In this document: positions 50,431-59,375 of the stretch, piece after piece | How positions within the stretch are numbered: position 1 is the first letter of the stretch | How the letters are laid out: the number at the start of each line of letters is the position of its first letter | Source: JACDAL01 sp963849115 | GTDB lineage: Bacteria; Actinomycetota; CADDZG01; WHSQ01 | DNA length: 64,000 bases | Assembly (NCBI GenBank): GCA_963849115.1 | Contig: CAWKGK010000003.1 | Location: 143,286 to 207,285, forward strand | Reading direction: 5' to 3' | The notes under the pieces: generated by a model | Database searches by the model: none | Told to the model about the DNA's origin: nothing | What the model saw: only the letters and a program-made list of their open reading frames with translations | Translations under genes and position numbers: made by a program

Positions 50431-51828
50431 TCAGGCATCGAGATACTCAAGTACTTCAGCTGCGGCTCGCTCCCCGGACTCCACGGCGCCGTCCATATAC
50501 CCGTTCCATCGCACGGCCGTCTCCGCTCCGGCCCAGTGAATTCGCCCGCACGGAGCCCTCAGCGCTGGCCCGAACTGCGTCCAGGCCCCGGTTGTCATCT
50601 GCCCGAAGTAGCATCCGCGAGTCCACTGCTCGGCTGACCAATCTACCTCCAGGAACTGCTGTGGGGCTGCCGCCCGAGCCCCGAAGTAGCTCCGCAGGCA
50701 TTCCAAGACAACCCGACGACGTTCCTTCGTCCCTGCCCCGGAGAACCGCCGAGCACTGTGCGCCTCAAAGAATGCAACAAGGGCCCCCGGTGACCCGTCC
50801 GGCGGAGAGTTATCCAGCGTCCACGCGACGGGAAGCTGTGGGTTGAACGCTTGCCCCGAGAGTCCTTCCCTCCGCCAGAAAGCTTCGTCATAGATGGCAT
50901 TGACCTTTATCACCGATCCGTGCGGCATACGCTGCATCAGCCCATCTCGCGAATTCGGTAATGGCGGATCATATGTGATTCGAGAGGCGAGAACCGGCGG
51001 AACCGCAACGATTGCACGCCGAGCGTCGATGAAGAAACGTTCGCTCTCGACCCGCACGCCGACTTTGGACTGCACGACGCGTCGGACCGGGGCGTCAAGC
51101 ACGATCCTATCATCGAGTAACTTCGCGAGGTGGATGGCCAAAAGCTGTGACCCGCCGACGAATCGATCCTGTTGGGCTCCTCCCCGAACGGCAACCATCG
51201 TCTCGAAATCCGTCGCGGACCGTACGGCGAACAAAGCGCCCAACAAGGACACCTCCGAAGCAGGTGTGGCAAGGAAGCCCTCGATGTACTTGCCAATGAT
51301 GTGGCGACCGGAGGGTGTGGCGACGTTGCGACGAAGCCATGTCGCGAACGTCATCGAATCCAAGCGGTCGGCGCCTTGCGTATCCCATGGCTCTTCTAGG
51401 TTGACGCGTTGACTCAAGCGGCTGATGCGGGCCTGGGCCTGCATGACGTCAGCTTTGACGAGACGCGACAAGGGCGGGAACTCCCCGAAGTATCGCGTTC
51501 GGCGGTCGCCCAGGATTACCAAGTTGTCACCGCTTGTATGGGTGGGAAACGTATCTACGCCTAGTGTGGTTGCCAGCTCGGCAACTCGATTCTGCGTCGG
51601 CCCTACCCAGTGACCACCCATCTCAACGACCTTGCCAGCGCCGATATCAGCGCTAAGCACCCGCCCGCCCACGCGTTGGCGCGCTTCGAGGACAACCGCA
51701 GTTTGCCCAGCCTCAGTTATCCGGCGAGCGGCGACCAACCCCGCTAAGCCGGCCCCAACGATGGCGACGTCGGCTATCTCAGTTGGATGTGAGCTCGCCA
51801 CGACGCATCCCTCTCGAGTGTTCTTCAT
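50431..51828 (-). CDS. Flavin monoamine oxidase-family protein
   Basis: A 465-residue FAD amine oxidase that oxidises amines to imines with release of hydrogen peroxide. The FAD Rossmann motif is VAIVGAGLAGLVAARRI (about residues 23-39), followed by LEARQRVGGRV and MGGHWVGPTQNRVAEL. The C-terminal FAD motif is GRIHWAGAETAVRWNGYMDG, with W-x-G-x-E-T in the classical arrangement, then AVESGERAAAEVL. There is no export signal. It sits between the M20 amidohydrolase and the binding-protein gene, all on the minus strand, and may act on an amine released after hydrolysis (inference). Confidence 0.92.
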   Translation of the reverse strand: MKNTREGCVVASSHPTEIADVAIVGAGLAGLVAARRITEAGQTAVVLEARQRVGGRVLSADIGAGKVVEMGGHWVGPTQNRVAELATTLGVDTFPTHTSGDNLVILGDRRTRYFGEFPPLSRLVKADVMQAQARISRLSQRVNLEEPWDTQGADRLDSMTFATWLRRNVATPSGRHIIGKYIEGFLATPASEVSLLGALFAVRSATDFETMVAVRGGAQQDRFVGGSQLLAIHLAKLLDDRIVLDAPVRRVVQSKVGVRVESERFFIDARRAIVAVPPVLASRITYDPPLPNSRDGLMQRMPHGSVIKVNAIYDEAFWRREGLSGQAFNPQLPVAWTLDNSPPDGSPGALVAFFEAHSARRFSGAGTKERRRVVLECLRSYFGARAAAPQQFLEVDWSAEQWTRGCYFGQMTTGAWTQFGPALRAPCGRIHWAGAETAVRWNGYMDGAVESGERAAAEVLEYLDA

Positions 51829-51901
51829 GTGGACGACACCCAGGGTAAACGCGCCCCATGCTGTATGCTCGAAGATAGTGCTTGTCTGTCGGCCTGCGTC
51901 G

Positions 51902-53500
51902 TTACGCGGACCGAAACGCCTGTGGCAGCACCCGGCCGTGGGGCGTCAGGGCTGGCCGCAACCCCTTTTTGAAGGCGAAGTACTTGGTTGGCCAAGCGAC
52001 CCACACTGTGTGCACCGCCTCGTCCCACAGCTTCTGCATCTCGATGTACGCTTCGCTGCGCTTTGATTCGTCGCTCTCCTTGAGGGCGGTCGCCTGCAAC
52101 ATGTCGAACTTCTCACTACACCAGTACATCCAATTCCATTGGTCGAACTGGTCGCAGGTGAACCACACCATTGACCAGGAAGGGTCTGGCTGGGTTTCGT
52201 AACTGACGAAGAACAGCTCGCGCTCCCGCAGCTGTTTGCCGAGCTCGTAGAAGGCGCCGGCTTCTACCTTCTTGAGCTCGAGGTTAATCCCGATCTCCTC
52301 CAGATTTGCTTGTGCGATCTCCGCTACCGCGCTCGTCCCAGGTTCCTCGGTGAATGTAAATGACAGATCGAGACCTTCGGCACCGGCTTCTTGGAGGAAG
52401 CGTTTCGCTTTATCTACATCACGCTCGTAGACAGGAGCATCATTCCAATAGCCGAGACCCATTTCAGGCGGGATGATCGCTGTCGCCTGCTCGTAGTTGC
52501 CCTCAAACGCCGCTTCAAGCATCGCCGGCACGTCGATTGCATAGCGGATCGCCTGTCGTACGTTGACGTCCTTGAGCTTCGGGCTCAGTAAATTCATTCC
52601 GATCCAGTCGTACGCAAGAGACTTCCGACTAACGGTCCCGAATTCGCCGCCCTCAGCAAAGCGGTCAACTGACGCCAGGGAGATCTGAGAGAAATCGACT
52701 TCGCCGGTCTCGAGCGCGATATCAGCTGCATTGTCCTGGGGGATCGGGAAAAAGGTGATGTCACGCCACTGCGGCTGAAGGAAATCCGTCCCATACCGAC
52801 TGAAGCGCTTCAGTTCGATCCTCTCGTTGGGCGTCCGCTTGACGAACTCGTAGGGCCCCGTTCCAATCGGCTTCAGACCAAACTTGTCGCCTTGCTCCTC
52901 GACTGCCTTCTTGGACAGCACATAGCCCGACGTGACAGGGAGAGTGGATCGCAGCAAAGCCCCGAAGGGTTCATTGAGTACGATCGTGCCCGAATACTTG
53001 TCCCGGACCCGTACCTCCTTCAGCGCCGCCCAGTCACCTCCATAGGGCGACTTAATCTTCGGCTCGGTCAGTCCCGCGAGTCGCTCGTAGGAGAACCGGA
53101 CGTCCTCAGCAGTGACCTCCCCATAGCCCCCATGAAACTCGACGCCCTGCCTCAGCTTGAACTCGTATGCCAGTCCGTCGGGCGAGGGCTTGAAAGTCTC
53201 TGCAAGCTGGTTCACAACCTCGAAGCGGTCGCCGCTCGGCTGAAATGTCACCAGCCCCTCGAACAGACTCGCCATTACCGGCTCATCGACCGAAGTGTTG
53301 CCGAAAAAGGCCGGATCCAAGCTAGTGATGTCCGCTGTGAGCCGAATCTTCAGACTCGTCGGAGGCGGGGGAGACGCCTGCTCGCTGCCCCCGCAGGCAG
53401 CCAGCGCCGCAGCCCCGGGGAGGGTCAGCCCGAGGGCGCCGGCCCGTTGGAGGAAGCTCCTCCGAGTAATCGTGTCCCTCAGCCAGGCGTCCGACGTCAT
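51902..53500 (-). CDS. Peptide-type ABC transporter substrate-binding lipoprotein
   Basis: A 532-residue family 5 (DppA/OppA-like) binding protein. ATG 53500 follows TTGGAGGGAAAA. The N-terminus has a twin-arginine motif (ITRRSFLQRAGALGLTLPGA) and a lipobox L-A-A-C, so it is probably a Tat-exported lipoprotein. The mature domain opens KIRLTADITSLDPAFFGNTS and contains the family hallmark YEFKLRQGVEFHGGYGEVTA with EDVRFSYERL. VNVRQAIRYAIDVPAML follows. The gene is on the minus strand, whereas its likely permeases and ATPases are on the plus strand at 57465-61464; a shared promoter motif supports the link. Confidence 0.92.
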   Translation of the reverse strand: MTSDAWLRDTITRRSFLQRAGALGLTLPGAAALAACGGSEQASPPPPTSLKIRLTADITSLDPAFFGNTSVDEPVMASLFEGLVTFQPSGDRFEVVNQLAETFKPSPDGLAYEFKLRQGVEFHGGYGEVTAEDVRFSYERLAGLTEPKIKSPYGGDWAALKEVRVRDKYSGTIVLNEPFGALLRSTLPVTSGYVLSKKAVEEQGDKFGLKPIGTGPYEFVKRTPNERIELKRFSRYGTDFLQPQWRDITFFPIPQDNAADIALETGEVDFSQISLASVDRFAEGGEFGTVSRKSLAYDWIGMNLLSPKLKDVNVRQAIRYAIDVPAMLEAAFEGNYEQATAIIPPEMGLGYWNDAPVYERDVDKAKRFLQEAGAEGLDLSFTFTEEPGTSAVAEIAQANLEEIGINLELKKVEAGAFYELGKQLRERELFFVSYETQPDPSWSMVWFTCDQFDQWNWMYWCSEKFDMLQATALKESDESKRSEAYIEMQKLWDEAVHTVWVAWPTKYFAFKKGLRPALTPHGRVLPQAFRSA

Positions 53501-53527
53501 TTTTCCCTCCAAGAGGCGGCCGCAAAG

Positions 53528-53540
53528 ATATGATGTATGA
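53528..53540 (-). promoter_or_regulatory. Candidate operator of the catabolic cluster, copy 1
   Basis: Read on the minus strand, TCATACATCATAT lies 28 bases upstream of the binding-protein ATG in an AT-rich patch. It agrees in 11 of 13 positions with TCATACGTAATAT at 56600-56612, upstream of the GntR-type regulator. It may be a FadR-type regulator site. Confidence 0.4.
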
Positions 53541-53591
53541 AATCACTCCTTTAAGGGGGATGCAAGGGCCTCATATGGTGTGGAGGCGGCG

Positions 53592-54323
53592 TCAGGTCGC
53601 AAGAAGCCCAAGGTCGACCGGGATGCAGGTCCCCGATACGCCGGACGCTCTCGAGCTGGCTAGAAAGGCAATGACTTCTGCGACCTCGATCGGTTCGACC
53701 GCTCGAACGGGCTGAAAGAGCTCTATCCTCTCGACGACCTGTTCTCTCGTCAGTCCTCTCAGCCGCATCTGGTCGTCGAGTTGGCCCTCCATGAGCGACG
53801 TCCACATGAGTCCGGGCGCCACGGCATTGACGCAGAGCCCGTGAGGACCTCCCTCCAGAGCGGCCACCTTGACGAGGCCGACGACAGCATGCTTGGCGGC
53901 CACATACGCCGCCTTGAATTCTTCCGCCACGACGGACAGGCTGGAAGCCGTGACGATGATTCTCCCGCCGGGCTTCCGGATGAGGTGTGACCAGGCCGCC
54001 TTGATGGCAAGAGAAGGCCCCTTGACGATGACATCGAAGAGGCGATCCCATTCAGCCTCGGGAAACTGTTGGATCGGAGCCATCGACTGGATCCCGGCAT
54101 TGAGTACCAGGGTGTCAAGTGAGCCGTGACGGTCCACTGCTTCCTGGACCATGGCGCGATTTCCCTGCCCCGTGCCGACGTCGGCATGGAAACAATCATT
54201 TCCCTGGAGGTCGACGGGCAGGACGGTCGCTTCCTCCCTCGCGAAGACATCGCAGATCGCCGTGCCGAGACCGCCCGAAGCCCCGGTCACGATCGCCACT
54301 CGCCCAGCGAGTGCCGGACTCAT
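53592..54323 (-). CDS. SDR-family dehydrogenase
   Basis: A 243-residue classical short-chain dehydrogenase. ATG 54323 begins MSPALAGRVAIVTGASGGLG with the cofactor motif TGASGGLG. Then come LDTLVLNAGIQSM, the serine in VTASSLSVVAEE, Y-V-A-A-K with catalytic tyrosine and lysine, NAVAPGLMWTSLM, and SGVSGTCIPVDLGLL. An aspartate after the second strand (PVDLQG) indicates NAD specificity. It begins 11 bases after the BKACE gene and is co-transcribed with it. A hydroxyacid dehydrogenase that makes a beta-keto acid for the BKACE enzyme fits the context (inference). Confidence 0.9.
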   Translation of the reverse strand: MSPALAGRVAIVTGASGGLGTAICDVFAREEATVLPVDLQGNDCFHADVGTGQGNRAMVQEAVDRHGSLDTLVLNAGIQSMAPIQQFPEAEWDRLFDVIVKGPSLAIKAAWSHLIRKPGGRIIVTASSLSVVAEEFKAAYVAAKHAVVGLVKVAALEGGPHGLCVNAVAPGLMWTSLMEGQLDDQMRLRGLTREQVVERIELFQPVRAVEPIEVAEVIAFLASSRASGVSGTCIPVDLGLLAT

Positions 54324-54333
54324 CCGCTTCTGC

Positions 54334-55383
54334 TCACGCGGGGGAATTCCCCTCGGGTGTGAGACGCATTGGCGCCTTTCGACGAACCGGATACTCGCTG
54401 GGTCGCTCGTTGAGCCCAAGCATCCGCCGAGCGATCTCGGGAGTCGCTACAGGCCTACCGAGCACCTCTGCGAGCTTAACGACTCGCTCCACGAACTCAG
54501 CGTTGCTAGTCGCCCTTCTTCCTCGGGAAAAATAGAGATTGTCCTCCATGCCGACCCGGACGTGTCCTCCGAGAATGATCGCCATCGCGTGGAGCGGGAC
54601 TTGGTACGGTCCGATGCCGATGACGCTGAACAGCGAGTTGCCGGGTAGACGCTCAACCAAATGCAGAAGATCCATCGGAGTAGGATAATTGCCGCTCTGC
54701 GCGCCCAGAACGAATTGAATCCAGTACGGAGTCATAACGCTCGGTCGAGCCAAGATTTCGTCGAGGATGGAGAACTGTCCCGAATTGAAGAGCTCGAATT
54801 CGGGCTTAACCTTGAGCTTTGCCATTTCGTCGGCCAGCTCCTCGAGCTCTCCGTAGGTGGTGACAAATACGTCGTCAACAACCGTCTCCGCACCCCGTCC
54901 CGACAGAGGCGGCTGTCGCTTACCGAGTTTGAAGCGATAAGCCACCGGACCACAGTCAAGGGAAGACATCTCGGGGTTCGCATAGAGACTTCCGCGTTCA
55001 AACTTACAGTGGCCGTCGGACGTGTCCTGCAGGTCGCTTGCCATTGAGTTGTTGATGATGATGTCCGGGCATTTATGCCGAATGAGCGAGTTGACTTCCT
55101 CATAGCGAGCAGTCTCATGGGATGCCATGCTTAGGTTCTCAGCTCGACGGGCATGCACATGCACGATGCTGGCACCAGCGTTCCACGCCTCGTGGGTTGA
55201 TCTCGCTTGCTGCTCCGGGGTTTCGGGTAGGTGAGGATTTGACTCCTGGCCCTGTGCTCCGCCCGTTATTGCGACAGTGATGATTAGAGGCGGCGCGTCC
55301 TGAAGGCCGTACCGAAAACGTTTCAAGTATTCGCGTGTGTTGGAGTAAGACCACGTTAATGACTGCTGCTTCTCCTCCATCAC
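54334..55383 (-). CDS. BKACE (3-keto-5-aminohexanoate cleavage enzyme) family protein
   Basis: A 349-residue beta-keto acid cleavage enzyme of the BKACE family. The prototype, Kce of lysine fermentation, condenses a beta-keto acid with acetyl-CoA to give acetoacetate and a new CoA ester. Motifs include IITVAITGGAQG, SIVHVHARRAENL (zinc histidines H-V-H) and AMAIILGGHVRVGMEDNLYF, which supplies a further histidine and the glutamate. The TIM-barrel core matches family length; the N-terminal ~30 residues are an extension. It is followed by an SDR gene at 10 bases and preceded by the enolase-superfamily gene, so substrate flow through these three is likely. The exact keto acid is unknown. Confidence 0.88.
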   Translation of the reverse strand: MMEEKQQSLTWSYSNTREYLKRFRYGLQDAPPLIITVAITGGAQGQESNPHLPETPEQQARSTHEAWNAGASIVHVHARRAENLSMASHETARYEEVNSLIRHKCPDIIINNSMASDLQDTSDGHCKFERGSLYANPEMSSLDCGPVAYRFKLGKRQPPLSGRGAETVVDDVFVTTYGELEELADEMAKLKVKPEFELFNSGQFSILDEILARPSVMTPYWIQFVLGAQSGNYPTPMDLLHLVERLPGNSLFSVIGIGPYQVPLHAMAIILGGHVRVGMEDNLYFSRGRRATSNAEFVERVVKLAEVLGRPVATPEIARRMLGLNERPSEYPVRRKAPMRLTPEGNSPA

Positions 55384-55417
55384 TCTTCTTCCTGCTGTTT
55401 GGGAAATCGATACTCGA

Positions 55418-56554
55418 TCATGTGGTCAGTCGGGCCAGGAGCTCGCAGCCTTCGGAGAACCGTTCGGCCTCGATATCATGCCCGAGCCCTGGGGGATCCG
55501 GCATCGTCACGAAGCCTTCCTCGATGGAAGGTGCAGTCACAAGTCCGTCGTAAAAGTCGGTCTGCGGGAACGGAGCCTCAAAGAATCGGCACGCAGGTGT
55601 GGCAAGCATCAGCTGGAGGTTAGCGTACTGGCTCAAGGGGAAGCCAAAGCTCTGAATCTCACACGGAACTCCCCAACTCTCGGCCAGACGAACGATGCCC
55701 AATGCGGCGGAAAGGCTCCCGGCCCGGGTGAGATCAAGGCGAAGGGCTCCCCATATGCCGTCTCTGAGATCCCGCGCCCAATCGCCCGCCGATCGTTGTG
55801 CCATCCCGTCAGGGACAAGAGAGATCTTGAGCCTGTGAGCCAGCCGGTCGAGCGCAGCAACCGAGTCGTCTTTGAAGGGCGCTTCGAACCAGAGAAAGCC
55901 CTCTTCAACTAGGGCATTGCCGATCACTTCCGCGGAGTGGAGCTCGTACGCTAGGCTTGCATCCCAGATGAGTTGGGTCGAGGCTCCCAACTCGCCACGA
56001 GCCTTGGATACCGTCTCCAGGTCAACGTCAAGAATCCCGGACCCGTGGAACTTCACGGTCCTAAAGCCAGCATCGAGGGCGGAGACCGCACAGGCTACGG
56101 CGGCACCAGCATCCGGAAAGCTGGGGAGGCTGGCGTACGCCGGTATCTTCGATCGGCTTACGCCCCCGAGAAACGTTGCCGCGGGCAGTTGCGTCGCTCG
56201 GCCCAGCGCATCGAGGGCGGCAAGCCCGATCGCAGGTCCGATGGGGTTAGTCCATGGCTCGTAGGTGTTGTGAGCCCGGGGGTGACGTGGGAGCGCTCGG
56301 ATCGGAAACTCGAGCCAGACGGACAAGAGCTCCTCTACATCCATCACGGAGGTCCTCCCGGGCTCCGCGTAATGAGTGAGAGCGGCAACTCCAGTCTCTG
56401 TCGACCTACCGGCCGCTACCTCGACCGCGACGATCGTTTGCCTCGGGACTACGGGGGGTGCTACCTCGCTCCAGCGGACGGGAGGGGCGGACGCCGGTGA
56501 GCCGTCCCAGACGGAAAGGCCAATTATCTTTCCGTCGCTGCTACGTCGCCCCAT
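55418..56554 (-). CDS. Enolase-superfamily (mandelate racemase-like) protein, atypical active site
   Basis: A 378-residue member of the mandelate racemase/muconate-lactonizing group, with N-terminal capping domain (about 1-125) and C-terminal barrel. The region carrying the catalytic lysine reads TVKFHGSGILDV, K-x-H instead of the usual K-x-K. Metal ligands are D in LIWDASLAY and E in WFEAPFKDD; the third ligand site reads SLVPDGMAQ rather than A-G-E. The segment where mandelate racemase has its His-Asp dyad reads CEIQSFGFPLSQYANLQLML, with no histidine. It may thus be a dehydratase or racemase of unusual chemistry, or an inactive relative. It lies divergent to the GntR regulator across 81 bases and upstream of the BKACE gene. 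Confidence 0.85.
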   Translation of the reverse strand: MGRRSSDGKIIGLSVWDGSPASAPPVRWSEVAPPVVPRQTIVAVEVAAGRSTETGVAALTHYAEPGRTSVMDVEELLSVWLEFPIRALPRHPRAHNTYEPWTNPIGPAIGLAALDALGRATQLPAATFLGGVSRSKIPAYASLPSFPDAGAAVACAVSALDAGFRTVKFHGSGILDVDLETVSKARGELGASTQLIWDASLAYELHSAEVIGNALVEEGFLWFEAPFKDDSVAALDRLAHRLKISLVPDGMAQRSAGDWARDLRDGIWGALRLDLTRAGSLSAALGIVRLAESWGVPCEIQSFGFPLSQYANLQLMLATPACRFFEAPFPQTDFYDGLVTAPSIEEGFVTMPDPPGLGHDIEAERFSEGCELLARLTT

Positions 56555-56599
56555 GTGGCGCTCGATCCATTCTCGTTTTTGTCTAGCCAGCGGCAGCTA

Positions 56600-56612
56600 T
56601 CATACGTAATAT
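56600..56612 (+). promoter_or_regulatory. Candidate operator of the catabolic cluster, copy 2
   Basis: TCATACGTAATAT lies in an AT-rich intergenic region between the divergent enolase-superfamily and GntR genes, 24 bases before the GntR start. A matching site precedes the binding-protein gene at 53528-53540. Confidence 0.4.
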
Positions 56613-56635
56613 ATCTATATGGGACGCAGCTGCCA

Positions 56636-57448
56636 ATGGTGAGGCCCCCTCTACCGTCCGAGGCGGAGGCCGGCGGCTACCCGCGTCTGGGTGGTGGGCG
56701 GTTGAGCGATCGGGTGGCGGGAGAGTTGCAGCGCCGCATCCTGCGCGGCAAACCGAAGGCAGGAGAGCGACTGCCGACGGAGGCCGAGCTCTGCGAGCTG
56801 TTCGGCGTCAGCCGCAGCGTCATTCGGGACGCCCTGCGTACCCTAGGGGCGCAAGGACTGGTGCGGGTCGGAGCCGGCCAGGGGATCTTCGTTACGGACC
56901 CGAGCGATGAAGCGTTCGGTCAAGCACTTGTACTCCTGCTTGCTCGCTCAGGCCTCACCATGAGAGAGGTGACCGAGGCTCGCGCCGCCATCGAGATTCA
57001 TTTGAGTCCGCTCGCGCTCGAACAGGGGACGCCCGCTGACTGGGATAAATTGGAAAGCCACCTCCTTGCCTTCCAGGAGGCAGTAGAAAGCAGTGATTGG
57101 CCTCGAGCGCACAGCGAGCATCTCGCCTTCCACCTTGCGATACTGCACGCCTTTCACTCTCCAGGCCTTGAGATCCTCCTTGCACCTATGCACGAGATCG
57201 TGTTACTGAGCTCGATCCCTCCCGCCGACACCCCGGACCTGTGGGACATCCCCGCTCACGGACCCATCCTCGGAGCTTTTCGAGCGGGTGATGCTGCGAA
57301 GACCCGGGCTGCACTGAATGATCACTTCCATCGGTTCCTCAGCGACGACCGTTACGCGTCGTTCGAGGAGACGCCCTTCCGAGAAGCAGGCAAGGAGGCT
57401 CTCCACCGCCTGGATCACAAGCGCGATGTTCCACGCAGGGGCAGATGA
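56636..57448 (+). CDS. GntR-family (FadR-type) transcriptional regulator
   Basis: A 270-residue regulator. ATG 56636 is preferred over 56555, which would extend across the divergent promoter. The winged helix-turn-helix has RLSDRVAGELQRRILRGKPK, AGERLPTEAELCELFGVSRS and VIRDALRTLGAQGLVRVGAG. The C-terminal FCD domain includes TEARAAIEIHLSPLAL, SEHLAFHLAILHAFHSPGLE (two of its metal-binding histidines) and DHFHRFLSDDR near the end. FadR-type proteins usually repress until an organic acid binds. It sits at the centre of the divergon between the catabolic and transport genes, so it is the expected controller of both. The next gene starts 17 bases after its stop. Confidence 0.9.
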   Translation: MVRPPLPSEAEAGGYPRLGGGRLSDRVAGELQRRILRGKPKAGERLPTEAELCELFGVSRSVIRDALRTLGAQGLVRVGAGQGIFVTDPSDEAFGQALVLLLARSGLTMREVTEARAAIEIHLSPLALEQGTPADWDKLESHLLAFQEAVESSDWPRAHSEHLAFHLAILHAFHSPGLEILLAPMHEIVLLSSIPPADTPDLWDIPAHGPILGAFRAGDAAKTRAALNDHFHRFLSDDRYASFEETPFREAGKEALHRLDHKRDVPRRGR

Positions 57449-57464
57449 ACAGGGGGTCATCTAC

Positions 57465-58472
57465 ATGAGCCCGCGTGGCGAAGCCATCACAGGGCGGTCG
57501 AAGCACGGCCGCTCGGCGATGGGTAGATACATCCTCGAGCGGTTGGGCCTGGCAGCCGTGGTGATAGTGGTGACAATGATCTTGCTCGGTTTCCTTGTCC
57601 ATCTCGTTCCTGGCGACCCGGTGAAGATAATTCTCGGTCCCCGGGCCAGCGAGTCACTCTCCCGACTCGTCCGCGCGGAGATGCAGCTGGATGAGCCTGT
57701 GCCAGTCCAGGTGTGGAGTTTTGTACGCGGTGCCGCGACAGGAGACCTCGGTCATGACTTCGTTAGCCAGCTTCCTGTCACGAACCTGGTACTGGGGGCA
57801 TTTCCTCACACGGTATTGCTCGCCGCTTCGGGCTTGGGGATCGCTACCCTGCTCGGTGTTCCCCTTGGTGTTTATTCCGCAACGCGTCCGAATAGCTGGA
57901 TCGACCGTCTTACCGCGATTCTTTCTGTTGCCCTCATAACAATGCCGCCATTTGTCGCGGGGTTGTTCTTGCTCCTGCTCTTCGCCGTTGAGCTTTCCCT
58001 ATTCCCGGCCATTGGTGCGGGCGAGCTTACTGATCCCATCGACTATCTCAGGCATCTCATCCTCCCCGCGACGGCGCTTGCAATAACTTGGGTGGGTTAC
58101 ATCGCCCGCCTTGTCCGCACGAGTATGCTTGAGACTCTCGGAGCAGACTACAGTCGCACTGCGTTCGCGTTCGGGTTACCTCGAGGGCAGATCTTCTATA
58201 AGTACGCCCTCAAGAACGCGATTATTCCGACGATCGCTGTCCTCGGGGTGGGTCTTGGCAGCCTTATCGCGAACGCAGTCTTCGTAGAGATCATCTTTAG
58301 TCGACCGGGGCTTGGCGCACTCATCGTGGACTCCATCTCGACGCGCAACTTCCCGATCGTGCGCGGGGCAGTCCTCATAGTCGTCATCATCGTAGTCACC
58401 GCAAATCTATTGGCCGACCTCTCTTATCGACTGCTCGATCCTCGTATACGGCTCGAGGCTAAGGGAAACTAA
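57465..58472 (+). CDS. Peptide-type ABC transporter permease (DppB-like)
   Basis: A 335-residue inner-membrane permease. ATG 57465 has AGGGGG upstream; ATG 57426 inside the preceding gene is an alternative. The first transmembrane helix (LAAVVIVVTMILLGFLVHLV) is followed by PGDPVKIILGPRASE, a DppB/OppB hallmark. The EAA-type loop reads RTSMLETLGADYSRTAFAFG followed by LPRGQIFYKYALKNAIIP. Six membrane segments are seen. It is the first of four importer genes, each closely spaced or overlapping, immediately downstream of the regulator. Confidence 0.92.
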   Translation: MSPRGEAITGRSKHGRSAMGRYILERLGLAAVVIVVTMILLGFLVHLVPGDPVKIILGPRASESLSRLVRAEMQLDEPVPVQVWSFVRGAATGDLGHDFVSQLPVTNLVLGAFPHTVLLAASGLGIATLLGVPLGVYSATRPNSWIDRLTAILSVALITMPPFVAGLFLLLLFAVELSLFPAIGAGELTDPIDYLRHLILPATALAITWVGYIARLVRTSMLETLGADYSRTAFAFGLPRGQIFYKYALKNAIIPTIAVLGVGLGSLIANAVFVEIIFSRPGLGALIVDSISTRNFPIVRGAVLIVVIIVVTANLLADLSYRLLDPRIRLEAKGN

Positions 58473-58475
58473 CGA

Positions 58476-59375
58476 ATGAGCGTCGTCGTTCAGGGTAGAG
58501 GCCGCCGAGTGACGTCATTCGCGAGGCAGCACTTGTTGCGAGATATGGCCACACATCCAGCGGGCCTGTTCGGCCTCGCCATTGTGCTTGTCCTGCTGGC
58601 CATCGCGATCAGTGCGCCGCTCCTCGCGCCGTACGACGATGCGACACAGAACATCACCCGCCGGCTCGAGGGTCCCTCCCTCGATCACCCCCTTGGTACC
58701 GATGACCTCGGGCGGGACCTGTTGTCGCGCATCGTCTTCGGCAGCCGTGTGGCTCTCGGGGTGGCGATCCCAGCGGTTCTCGGAGCGCTCATGGTGGGGC
58801 TGGTACTCGGCATGGTAGCTGGGTATCTCGGTGGCCGCGTCGACAGCGTGCTCTTGGTTCTGATCGACACGATGCTTTCGTTCCCGGCTGTCATTCTCGC
58901 CCTGTCGCTACTCGCAGTCCTGGGATCCTCGCTGCGCAACGTAATGCTCGTGATCATCGTCTCGTTCGTCCCCGCATACGCACGGGTCGCTCGCGCACTT
59001 GTGCTAGCAGAGAAGGAGAAGCCCTATGTCGAGGCAGAGCGGTCCCTCGGGGCCAAGGATGGGCGTATCGCGACCATCCATATCATGCCGAACATCCTGG
59101 CACCACTCCTGATTCTGGTTGCCATGGACATACCAAGCGCCATCGCTATCGAGGCAGGCCTCTCCTTCCTCGGCCTCGGCGTCCAGCCCCCGACTCCTTC
59201 GTGGGGCGTCATCCTCGCAGACGGCTTCGAACGTGTGCGGGATACGCCTTGGCCGGTTCTATGGACTGGGCTTGCCCTCATGACAACAACGCTCGGTTTC
59301 ACCATGCTGGGGGAAATGCTACGTGACATCGTCGATCCCAGAGCATCGGGGTGGCGCCGATGGCAGCGGGTATGA
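58476..59375 (+). CDS. Peptide-type ABC transporter permease (DppC-like)
   Basis: A 299-residue second permease. It starts 3 bases after dppB-like stops. After a cytoplasmic N-terminus the first helix (GLFGLAIVLVLLAIAISAPL) leads into LLAPYDDATQNITRRLEGPS and DHPLGTDDLGRDLLSRIVFG, a diagnostic DppC/OppC block. The EAA loop is YVEAERSLGAKDGRIATIHI followed by MPNILAPLL. Its TGA overlaps the next gene's ATG (ATGA). Confidence 0.93.
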   Translation: MSVVVQGRGRRVTSFARQHLLRDMATHPAGLFGLAIVLVLLAIAISAPLLAPYDDATQNITRRLEGPSLDHPLGTDDLGRDLLSRIVFGSRVALGVAIPAVLGALMVGLVLGMVAGYLGGRVDSVLLVLIDTMLSFPAVILALSLLAVLGSSLRNVMLVIIVSFVPAYARVARALVLAEKEKPYVEAERSLGAKDGRIATIHIMPNILAPLLILVAMDIPSAIAIEAGLSFLGLGVQPPTPSWGVILADGFERVRDTPWPVLWTGLALMTTTLGFTMLGEMLRDIVDPRASGWRRWQRV

